Origin: Phycisphaerae bacterium
GTDB taxonomy: Bacteria; Planctomycetota; Phycisphaerae; Phycisphaerales; UBA1924
DNA length: 64,000 nucleotides
Reading direction: 5' to 3'
Assembly: GCA_016794925.1 (NCBI GenBank)
Contig: JAEUIW010000003.1
Coordinates: 1-64,000, forward strand
This document shows, piece by piece, positions 56,939 to 64,000 of the stretch; position 1 is the stretch's first letter; each line of letters opens with the position of its first letter. The position numbers and the translations under genes were made by a program. Under the pieces are notes generated by a model. That model saw only the letters and a program-made list of their open reading frames with translations, did no database searches and was not told the DNA's origin.

Positions 56939-56949
56939 ACGACGGGGCC
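56878..56949 (-). tRNA. tRNA-Glu (TTC)
   Basis: A 72-base tRNA: acceptor GGCCCCG/CGGGGTC (one G-T), anticodon stem CGACC/GGTCG around CTTTCAA with anticodon TTC, T arm AGGGG/CCCCT with TTCGATT, discriminator A, no encoded CCA. It is antisense to the 3' end of ccoS. Confidence 0.95.
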
Positions 56950-57096
56950 GCTTTCGGACACGGATCATAGCGCGGTTCCATTCAATTCAGGATTGCGGGC
57001 TCGATTTGGCCCACGCCGGAGGCAGAAAGCCGGCGCCGCGGGAGTCGGCCTCTCCGAACAGCGCTGAAGCGCCGAGCGGCAAGTGCCGATATCTCA

Positions 57097-57528
57097 ATGA
57101 TGGACACTCCATTCCCGTCACCGCCGCCTCCCGCCCGAGGCGGAGCCGGCCTGCTCGCGGCGTTCATCGTGGGCGCCACCGTACTCGGAGCCGCCAGCAT
57201 GATGGACCCGACCCGCTCACGGGCAGGAGTTGAGGTCACGCCCGGACGCGAGACCCGGCCGACATCTGCGGGCGCGCCCGCGGTCGTCGAGACCCGAGTT
57301 GTGCTGGGCCAACTCGTCGGGCGTGAGCACCTCGTCAAGATTTACGCCGGGGCCGCCGGCCCGCGGTACACCGTATCGACGCCCGATGGTCAGATCCTGC
57401 GCGAGGACCTGTCGGCCACGGACGCAATCCGGTTGTTTCCAGCCCTGAAGCTCGAAGGGTTGATCTCCGATCCGACGGACGCTCCGGCGGGCACGCCGCT
57501 GATGTCGGCGGAGCCCCTCGGAGGGTGA
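57097..57528 (+). CDS. Hypothetical membrane-anchored protein
   Basis: A 143-residue protein with a single hydrophobic segment (about 18-35, GLLAAFIVGATVLGAASMM) and a short soluble domain (RVVLGQLVGREHLVKIYAG, PRYTVSTPDGQILREDLSA). No family recognised. The ATG at 57097 lacks a strong ribosome site. Its codon pattern and the ordered C-terminal half make it likely real. Confidence 0.5.
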   Translation: MMDTPFPSPPPPARGGAGLLAAFIVGATVLGAASMMDPTRSRAGVEVTPGRETRPTSAGAPAVVETRVVLGQLVGREHLVKIYAGAAGPRYTVSTPDGQILREDLSATDAIRLFPALKLEGLISDPTDAPAGTPLMSAEPLGG

Positions 57529-57601
57529 CGGGAAGCGGTCCGCGGCTGTTGCTGAGTCGGAGCGCGGCGCCGTGCCAGCCCCGACCAACCTAGCCTGAAC
57601 C

Positions 57602-59167
57602 GTGCCCGCGCCATGCGACCATCCGGCCGTGGTCCTGTGCCCGATGCGCATCGAGGCCGCCGCGGTGCGTACGTCGCTTCGGCGTGCGCCGGCGATCGAC
57701 GCCGAGGTCATCCAGACGGGGATCGGGAAGGAGGCGATCGCGCGGGCCGTGCACGGGTTGGCGGCGCGAGCACGCCGACCCCGACTGGTGGTGCTCGCGG
57801 GCGCGTGCGGCGCCCTCGTGGCCTGTCCCGACGTCCCGCCCATCTCGCGCCTGATCGACAGGCGGGGACGAGAATGGAGCCCGAGGACGGCCACCGGCGC
57901 GGGTCCGTCACTCGTTGTCGGTTTCGCGCCCGGGCCCATCGCGGGGTCGCCCCATGCCGGACGCGCTGGCGCGACCGGGACCGACGCCGTCACGCTCATC
58001 GGCGTGGACGAGGTCGTGCCGGGACCCACGGAAAAAGCAGCGCTGCGCGCCCAGACCGGCGCCGCCATCGTGGACATGGAGTCGCACGCCTTCGCGGAGT
58101 GCTGCGAGCGCCACCGGCTGCGGTGGTCCATCGTCCGCGGCGTGTCGGACGCCCCCGACGAGACCCTGCCGGTCGAGGTGCTGCGGTGGGTTTCTGCTTC
58201 CGGGAACACGCGGGCCGGGCGTGCGGCGATCGATTTGCTCCTTCGACCACGCCTCATCCCGCACATCTTCCGCGTGCTCCGGCGCTCCCGCCGCGTGCTC
58301 CCCGCCGTGGGGGCTCGTGTCGCCGAGTTGATCGCGCTCGACCAACACGGCGTTGCGTCATCGCCGGTCACGCCCTTGCGGCGCGATGCGATCGGGCCCG
58401 ATGCCGGAGGAATCGGAGGAGACGCGAGCACCGCCCGCACGCTCATCCTGTTCGGCGGCTCGTTCGATCCTCCGCATCGAGGCCACGAAGCGTGCGCGAA
58501 GGACGTGCTGGCTTGGCTTGAGGCTTCGGGGAATCGGGGGAGAATCGCGTTCGTGCCCGCCGCGGCATCGCCCCTCAAGGAACGTGGGCCGGTAGCGTCC
58601 GGACCCGAACGGATTTCCATGCTGCAAGCCGCCACCGAAGCGCAACCGGGCTTCCACGTGTGGACCGATGAAATCGACCGCTCCGACGGTGCCACGCCCA
58701 GTTACACGATCGAGACCGTCACCCGCGCCCGGGTCCATCTCGACCGTCACGGCCGATCGGCGACCCGGCTGCGCTTGCTGATCGGGGGCGACCAGGCGGC
58801 GGGATTCCATCGGTGGCGGTCCCCGCGCGAGATCATCGCGATCGCCGAGCCGATCGTGGCACTGCGCACGCACGAACGCGGCCCGCGCGGCGATGCGGAC
58901 GAGCTTCTCTCCACGATGCGCTCGGTCGGATTCTGGTCCGCGGAAGAAATCGAAGCGTGGCGTACCCGGATCGTCGTCACGGCGCTGAGAGATGTCTCCG
59001 CCAGCCGCATCAGAGACCTGCTCCATCACTCGGCAACGGATCACATCGAGCTCGAGTCGATGCTCCACCCGCGCGTGCTGGATCACATACGAGCCGCCGG
59101 ACTTTACGGCACGCAACCGGTCCACCACGCCGCGCCCGATGCGCGAATCAGCGGCACGCGGCCTTGA
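57602..59167 (+). CDS. nadD: Fusion: nucleoside-phosphorylase-like domain plus NadD adenylyltransferase
   Basis: A 521-residue protein. Residues 1 to about 250 resemble the PNP/MTAN phosphorylase superfamily: [27 protein letters not shown], and [27 protein letters not shown] with the conserved DMES and SD. The form is nearest to HpnG-like phosphorylases, though MTA/SAH nucleosidase activity is possible. Residues about 279-500 are nicotinate-nucleotide adenylyltransferase, with [13 protein letters not shown] at 283 and [10 protein letters not shown], the final deamido-NAD step. The intervening segment is low-complexity. GTG start; convergent with metK, overlapping it by 20 bases. Confidence 0.8.
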   Translation: MPAPCDHPAVVLCPMRIEAAAVRTSLRRAPAIDAEVIQTGIGKEAIARAVHGLAARARRPRLVVLAGACGALVACPDVPPISRLIDRRGREWSPRTATGAGPSLVVGFAPGPIAGSPHAGRAGATGTDAVTLIGVDEVVPGPTEKAALRAQTGAAIVDMESHAFAECCERHRLRWSIVRGVSDAPDETLPVEVLRWVSASGNTRAGRAAIDLLLRPRLIPHIFRVLRRSRRVLPAVGARVAELIALDQHGVASSPVTPLRRDAIGPDAGGIGGDASTARTLILFGGSFDPPHRGHEACAKDVLAWLEASGNRGRIAFVPAAASPLKERGPVASGPERISMLQAATEAQPGFHVWTDEIDRSDGATPSYTIETVTRARVHLDRHGRSATRLRLLIGGDQAAGFHRWRSPREIIAIAEPIVALRTHERGPRGDADELLSTMRSVGFWSAEEIEAWRTRIVVTALRDVSASRIRDLLHHSATDHIELESMLHPRVLDHIRAAGLYGTQPVHHAAPDARISGTRP

Positions 59168-60323
59168 GAGCCTCGGCCTTGTCGGTCCGCTCCCATGTAA
59201 AGGTGTCGTACTTCTTGCCGTTGAACGTGAGCGATCCCGGGGCGCGACCGAAATGTCCGTGACGAGCCGTGGGGCTGAAGATGGGATTGCGCAGGTTCAA
59301 CGCCTCGATGATCCGGCGCGGTGTCAACCCGAATACCTCACGGATCCCCTTCGAGATCTTCGGCTCGTCGATCTTGTGTGTGCCGAACGTGTCGACGTAG
59401 ACGCTCGTCGGCTCCGCGACCCCGATGGCGTACGAGAGTTGGATCTCGCAACGCTCCGCCAACCCCGCCGCGACCACGTTCTTGGCGATGTACCGGGCCA
59501 TGTACGCGGCCGACCGGTCCACCTTCGTGGGGTCCTTGCCCGAGAACGCCCCCCCGCCGTGCCGACCCATGCCGCCGTAGGTATCGACGATGATCTTCCG
59601 CCCCGTCAGACCCGTGTCGCCGTGCGGACCCCCGATCTCGAAGCGCCCCGTCGGGTTGACATGGACCGTGATCCCCGGGTTCCACCACTCCTTCACCACG
59701 GGCTTGAGCACGTGCTCGACGATCTGCTTCTTCAGTTCGGCCTGCCGGTCGTTCCAGGCCGGATCGTGCTGTGTGGAGAGCACCAGCGTGTCCACGCGGA
59801 CCGGACGCCCGTCCTGATACTCCACCGTGACCTGGCTCTTGGCGTCCGGACGCAGCCCCGGGATGATGCCCTCGCGCCGTACGTGGGCCTGCTGCTCGAC
59901 GAGCTGGTGCGCCAACTGGATCGGCAGCGGCATCAACTCCGGCGTCTCGCGGCAGGCGTACCCGAACATCATCCCCTGGTCACCCGCGCCCTCGCGGTCC
60001 ACGCCCATCGCGATGTCCGCCGACTGCTTGTTCAGCGCCACCAGCACGGCGCACGATTCCGCGTCAAACCGCATGTCGCCCGACGTGTAGCCGATGTCCC
60101 GCACCGTCCGCCGGACCAGCTCGGGAATGTCCACGTACGTACGCGTCGTTACCTCGCCGGCCACGACCACCAGGCCGGTCGCGCACAGCGTCTCGCACGC
60201 AACCCGAGAGTACGGGTCATCAACGATCATGCTGTCGAGCACGGCATCGGAGATCTGGTCCGCGACCTTGTCGGGGTGGCCCATCGAGACGGACTCGGAC
60301 GTGAAGAGACGCGACATGCCCAT
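59148..60323 (-). CDS. metK: S-adenosylmethionine synthetase
   Basis: Makes SAM from methionine and ATP. The 391-residue protein has [20 protein letters not shown] at the N-terminus, [12 protein letters not shown], the [24 protein letters not shown] signature and [19 protein letters not shown]. The ATG at 60323 follows GGGAG at about eight bases; upstream in-frame codons are non-coding. Divergent from purM over 191 bases. Confidence 0.96.
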   Translation of the reverse strand: MGMSRLFTSESVSMGHPDKVADQISDAVLDSMIVDDPYSRVACETLCATGLVVVAGEVTTRTYVDIPELVRRTVRDIGYTSGDMRFDAESCAVLVALNKQSADIAMGVDREGAGDQGMMFGYACRETPELMPLPIQLAHQLVEQQAHVRREGIIPGLRPDAKSQVTVEYQDGRPVRVDTLVLSTQHDPAWNDRQAELKKQIVEHVLKPVVKEWWNPGITVHVNPTGRFEIGGPHGDTGLTGRKIIVDTYGGMGRHGGGAFSGKDPTKVDRSAAYMARYIAKNVVAAGLAERCEIQLSYAIGVAEPTSVYVDTFGTHKIDEPKISKGIREVFGLTPRRIIEALNLRNPIFSPTARHGHFGRAPGSLTFNGKKYDTFTWERTDKAEALKAACR

Positions 60324-60514
60324 GAAATGCTCCCATGCACGCAGACGCGCGCGTTGCCGGACCGCCCGACGACGGCCCACCCAGTCCCTTCGGCACGCCG
60401 CGTGCGCCCTCCGTGTATCCGGATAGACGGATCGATGGCGGTCCCCCGGGGACACGATCGTACGTCGCGGCGCACGGCCGGACCACGGCTCCCCGACGCC
60501 GCTACGCTCCGACG

Positions 60515-61666
60515 ATGGCCAAACGCAAAGGAAGCGCAAGGGGCCGGGGGGACAAGGGGCTGAGCTACGCCGACGCGGGCGTCGATCTCCAATCCAAGGA
60601 CGCGTTCACCGAGTCGCTCGATTCGGTCATGCGGCGCACGTTCTCCTCGCGCGTGATCCCCAACCCGGGTGGGTTCGCCGGTCTCTTCCGGCTCGATTTC
60701 AACGAGAAGCTCTTTCGCCGCAACTACAAGGACCCCGTGCTCGTCGCCTGCGCCGACGGTGTCGGCACCAAGGTCCGCCTGGCGGTGGACCTCCAGAGGT
60801 ACGACACCGTCGGCATCGACCTCGTCGCGATGAACATCAACGACATGATCGTGCAGGGCGCCGAGCCGCTCTTCTTCCTCGACTACATCGCCGTCGGCAA
60901 GGTCGATCCGCACATGCTCGGTGCCATCGTTCGGGGTGTGGCCGAGGGATGCCGACGCGCCGGCTGCGCCCTGCTGGGCGGTGAGACCGCCGAGATGGCC
61001 GGCATGTACCAGGGTCGCGATTTCGATCTGGCCGGATTCGCGGTCGGCGTGGTCGAACTCGACCGCGCGGTCCGTCCCTTGCGCGTCGAGGTTGGTGACG
61101 TCGTGCTCGGGCTGGCCAGCGACGGCGTGCATTCCAACGGGTACTCACTGGTGCGGAAGATCGTTGCCGCCGCCGACCTCGACCTTTCCCGTGCCCACAC
61201 CGAACTCGGCCCGTCCGCTCCCGCTTCGCGCCGAGGTCGTCGATCCCGGAGCGCGACCGGCGCTCCCACGCTGGGCGATGTCCTGCTCACCCCCACACGG
61301 ATCTACGCGTCCCCGATCATGCGGCTCATGCGCGGCTACCGGGTCAAGAAGGTCATCTCCGGCATGGCCCACATCACGGGCTCGGGCCTGGCGGGAAATC
61401 TCTGCCGCGCGCTCAATCCCAGGGTGGACGCCCTGGTGCGGCGCTCCTCCTGGAGCGTCCCGCCGATCTTCAGATTCCTCCAGGAACGCGGCGGCGTCGA
61501 TGACGAGGAGATGCGTCGCGTGTTCAACATGGGCATCGGGTATTGCGTCATCGTGAAGCCCGCGTTCGCGAAGGCCGCCGCCCAGACCCTGGCCCGGTTC
61601 GGAGAACGCGTGTCGGTCATCGGCGAGATCGTCAAGGGCCGCGGTGAAGTGCGCGAGATCGAGTAG
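60515..61666 (+). CDS. purM: Phosphoribosylformylglycinamidine cyclo-ligase PurM
   Basis: Purine-pathway enzyme making AIR. The 383-residue protein has [14 protein letters not shown] at the N-terminus, [47 protein letters not shown] and [16 protein letters not shown] 25-residue basic insert ([14 protein letters not shown] region) lies in the second half. Ends three bases from the convergent kinase gene. Confidence 0.95.
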   Translation: MAKRKGSARGRGDKGLSYADAGVDLQSKDAFTESLDSVMRRTFSSRVIPNPGGFAGLFRLDFNEKLFRRNYKDPVLVACADGVGTKVRLAVDLQRYDTVGIDLVAMNINDMIVQGAEPLFFLDYIAVGKVDPHMLGAIVRGVAEGCRRAGCALLGGETAEMAGMYQGRDFDLAGFAVGVVELDRAVRPLRVEVGDVVLGLASDGVHSNGYSLVRKIVAAADLDLSRAHTELGPSAPASRRGRRSRSATGAPTLGDVLLTPTRIYASPIMRLMRGYRVKKVISGMAHITGSGLAGNLCRALNPRVDALVRRSSWSVPPIFRFLQERGGVDDEEMRRVFNMGIGYCVIVKPAFAKAAAQTLARFGERVSVIGEIVKGRGEVREIE

Positions 61667-61669
61667 CGG

Positions 61670-63130
61670 TTACGCGGCCCGTCCCCCGGGTCCCGGCTCC
61701 ACCGGAATCTCGAATCGCACGGTCGTTCCCTCGCCGAGCACCGATTCGAGCGACACCGTGCCGCCCATCGCCGTGACCGCGTGCTTCACGATCGCGAGGC
61801 CCAGCCCCGTGCCGCGCGGCGTGGTTCCCGCCGATCCTCCCGGCCCGGCCCGTGATGAATCGCCCTGAAAGAACCGCTCGAACACGCGGTGCTGCTGGTG
61901 CAACGGGATGCCTTGCCCGCGATCCGTCACCTCGAACCGCACCCCGACCGAGCCGCCACCGCTCGCCTCGAACCGCGCCGCACGCACCACGATCTCCGTT
62001 CCCTCGTGCGCGAACCTGATCGCGTTCTCGAGCAGGTTGCGCAGCACCAGGCTCAGCAGGCGCGCATCGCACACGAGACCCGCGGCCGACGGGTCCCATT
62101 CAAACCGCACGCGCAGCTTCCGCTCAGCCCAGGACGACCCCAGCAACTCCGTCAAGCCCGCGCCCAACTCCGAGAAGTCGATCGTGGCGCCATCCGACGC
62201 GCGGTCCGAAGCCTCCAGCCGCGAAAGGTCCATCAGGTCGCGGATCAGGTTCTCCAGTCTCGCGGCGTTCGACGCCACCATGCGGACCAGCCGATCCCGC
62301 ATCGGCGGGTCGTCCATCGCGCCGTCCAGCAGCGTCTCCGCCGCGCCGCGAATGGTCGCCACAGGGGTGCGCAATTCGTGCGAGGCATTCGCGGCAAAGT
62401 CGCTCTTCACCTGCACCGCCTCGGCCAGCTCGGTCACGTCCCGCAGCACCAGCACCGCTCCGAACACGCCCTCGCCCCACGCCGCGGGCACCGGCGACGC
62501 GGTCACCTGGTACACGCGGCTCCCCCGCGGAGTGGTCAGCCGCGCCCGCGCGTCTCCCCCGCGGCCCACCCGCGCATCGGCGTGCAGCGTCAGGATCTCA
62601 CGCCGCGTGAAGAGCTCGGCGATCGGCCGCCCCGTGAGTTCGCCCACCCCCCGCCCCAGCATCCGCTCCGCCGCGCCGTTGTTGAACAGCACCCGGTCGC
62701 GGCTGTCGGTCGCGATCACGGGCTCGGGCAGGGCCTCGATCAACGATTCGAGATTGCGGCCGCGCTTCGCCGCCTCCTTCACCTGCGCCGCGAAACGATC
62801 GCCGACCCGATCGATCGCGCCTCGCAGTTCATCAAGCCCGTCCGCTCCGCTCGCCCCGCGAACCTCGTCCGTCCGGCGATCCGAGCCCGCCGGGCTCGAT
62901 GCCAGCAGGTCCTGCGTCGTCCGAACCACCCGCCGAACCGCCGCTCCGCGGGCCGCCGCGGCGCCAACAGCCCAGCCCGCCGCCCCCGTCAACCCGGCCC
63001 AGCCCGTCCACCACCGCCATCCCGGCCCCGCGCTCGATCCGAGCGCCAGCACATATCCCGACGCCGCGGCCAAAGCCACGGGGCACAGCACGCGAGCCAT
63101 CGAGATCAACCGTTCCCGTCCGCGCGCCAC
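61670..63130 (-). CDS. PAS sensor histidine kinase, PhoR-like
   Basis: A 486-residue membrane sensor with two hydrophobic segments (about 13-33 and 38-60), a PAS domain (about 127-235), the HisKA H-box ASHELRTPVATIRG with phospho-acceptor His251, N-box LVLRNLLENAIRF (Asn369), G1 DRGQGIP and G2 GTGLGLAIV. This layout matches PhoR-type kinases. The partner response regulator lies just upstream on the same strand. GTG start at 63130; ATG at 63100 is an alternative. Confidence 0.88.
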   Translation of the reverse strand: MARGRERLISMARVLCPVALAAASGYVLALGSSAGPGWRWWTGWAGLTGAAGWAVGAAAARGAAVRRVVRTTQDLLASSPAGSDRRTDEVRGASGADGLDELRGAIDRVGDRFAAQVKEAAKRGRNLESLIEALPEPVIATDSRDRVLFNNGAAERMLGRGVGELTGRPIAELFTRREILTLHADARVGRGGDARARLTTPRGSRVYQVTASPVPAAWGEGVFGAVLVLRDVTELAEAVQVKSDFAANASHELRTPVATIRGAAETLLDGAMDDPPMRDRLVRMVASNAARLENLIRDLMDLSRLEASDRASDGATIDFSELGAGLTELLGSSWAERKLRVRFEWDPSAAGLVCDARLLSLVLRNLLENAIRFAHEGTEIVVRAARFEASGGGSVGVRFEVTDRGQGIPLHQQHRVFERFFQGDSSRAGPGGSAGTTPRGTGLGLAIVKHAVTAMGGTVSLESVLGEGTTVRFEIPVEPGPGGRAA

Positions 63131-63198
63131 GTCGCGACCCCATGCCCCGTTCCCTCGACCACGCCCGAGCGATGCTCGCCACTCCGCGCCTCGTTCCC

Positions 63199-63978
63199 TC
63201 AGCTCGCGGGCGTCGGGGGCGGTTCAGAGAGTATGTACCCCACCCCGCGCTCGGTCTGGATCGCCGCGCCGATGTCCCCCAGCTTCTTCCGCAACGAGGC
63301 GATGTGGACATCGATCGTGCGTCGCGTGACGATGACGCTCGGGCCCATCACCTGCTGGATCAGGTCGGCGCGGCTCACCACCCGGCCTCGGAACCGCATC
63401 AACGCCACCAGGAGGTTGAACTCGGTCAGCGTCAGCTTGATCGCGTCACCCCCCACCGTCACGCGATGCGTCGCCAGGTCAACCGCGAGCGGGCCGTGGG
63501 ACAGTTGGTCCGCGCCCGACTCCGCGTGCCCCGGTGCCGACGATCTCCGCAGCAGGGATTCCAGCCGCGCCAACACGACTTTCAGAGAAAACGGCTTGGT
63601 GACGTAGTCGTCAGCGCCCAGGTTGAAGCCCGTCAACTGATCGGCCTCGCTGGACTTGGCCGTCAGCATCAGCACCGGGATCGAGTTCGTCCGCGGATCA
63701 GCCCGGACGCGTCGCGCGATCTCATCTCCCGTCAGCCCGGGGAGCATCCGATCGAGGATCACCGCGTCCGGGCGAGATTCTCTGATCTTCACCCACGCGC
63801 TCGGACCGTCCCGGAACGCTCGGGCCAGATACCCCGCCCGCGAGAGGTTATAGACCAGCACCTCCGCCAGATCAGCTTCGTCCTCGGCCACGATGATGTA
63901 CGGAGGCTGGTTCACGGCGGCGTCCGAGGTGGTTCGGATCTGCAGGTCCCGAGCAAGGATGCTAGCGAGCCCCTTCAT
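63199..63978 (-). CDS. OmpR/PhoB-family response regulator
   Basis: A 259-residue regulator with a receiver domain (about 26-142: acidic Glu32/Asp33, phospho-acceptor Asp76 in VILDRMLPG, Lys108 in LTAKSS) and a C-terminal winged helix (about 165-250, LTLTEFNLLVALM, RTIDVHIASLRKKLG, RGVGYIL). The 25-residue N-terminal extension before the receiver is unusual. GGAGCGG precedes the ATG. Pairs with the PhoR-like kinase 68 bases downstream; a phosphate role is plausible but pst genes are not in view. Confidence 0.88.
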   Translation of the reverse strand: MKGLASILARDLQIRTTSDAAVNQPPYIIVAEDEADLAEVLVYNLSRAGYLARAFRDGPSAWVKIRESRPDAVILDRMLPGLTGDEIARRVRADPRTNSIPVLMLTAKSSEADQLTGFNLGADDYVTKPFSLKVVLARLESLLRRSSAPGHAESGADQLSHGPLAVDLATHRVTVGGDAIKLTLTEFNLLVALMRFRGRVVSRADLIQQVMGPSVIVTRRTIDVHIASLRKKLGDIGAAIQTERGVGYILSEPPPTPAS

Positions 63979-64000
63979 CCGCTCCGTGCTCCACTGTGTG

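Noticed and set aside
60324-60514. SAM riboswitch in front of metK
   Set aside because: No conserved kink-turn, pseudoknot or terminator/anti-terminator pair was recognisable in the leader.

Overview
The window looks like a chromosomal segment of a GC-rich planctomycete, most likely of the Phycisphaerae type. The grounds are the planctomycete-style RpoZ, a large DUF4175-type membrane protein in an operon with a prenyltransferase-repeat protein, many genes lacking a clear Shine-Dalgarno site, and LPS and peptidoglycan genes side by side. The assignment rests on gene style and layout only. No ribosomal RNA is present.

Left part (1-8.7 kb): the end of an IS630-type insertion sequence abuts the 3' end of nrfA, in an nrfHA pair for ammonia-forming nitrite reduction. 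Divergent from it are a phenylalanine hydroxylase and a secreted propeller-like protein. A 1.2 kb stretch with no recognisable gene follows, then arginine decarboxylase speA and a convergent BFD-type ferredoxin.

8.8-22.3 kb: murE-murF-mraY (meso-DAP-type peptidoglycan synthesis) converge on a four-gene, translationally coupled minus-strand operon (DUF4175-type protein, small secreted protein, prenyltransferase-repeat protein, secreted protein). Divergent from it is an ExbB-ExbD-ExbD proton-channel set. Together they look like one envelope system.

22.3-35.4 kb: small conserved proteins, rpoZ-coaC, an ECF sigma factor with a coupled membrane anti-sigma, a eukaryote-like purB, a GNAT acetyltransferase, gmhB-waaF (LPS core heptose), tRNA-Ala, a DUF4259 protein and ATP-type pckA.

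35.5-47 kb: tRNA-His, a transglutaminase-like secreted protein, OsmC, GTPase Der, a three-gene signalling operon (HTH plus pseudo-receiver, HDOD plus ATPase-like, receiver plus GAF), tsaB, arfB, an outer-membrane barrel and an HU-family protein.

47-57 kb: an Rrf2-family Fe-S-type regulator diverges from a complete cbb3 oxidase cluster (ccoNO fusion, ccoQ, ccoP, ccoG, ccoH, TauE/SafE-like, ccoI, ccoS). Paired inverted repeats in the shared promoter region are likely operators. The 3' end of ccoS overlaps an antisense tRNA-Glu. With nrfHA this gives a low-oxygen and nitrite respiratory theme.

57-64 kb: an unusual nucleoside-phosphorylase-NadD fusion, metK, purM, and a PhoR/PhoB-like two-component pair.
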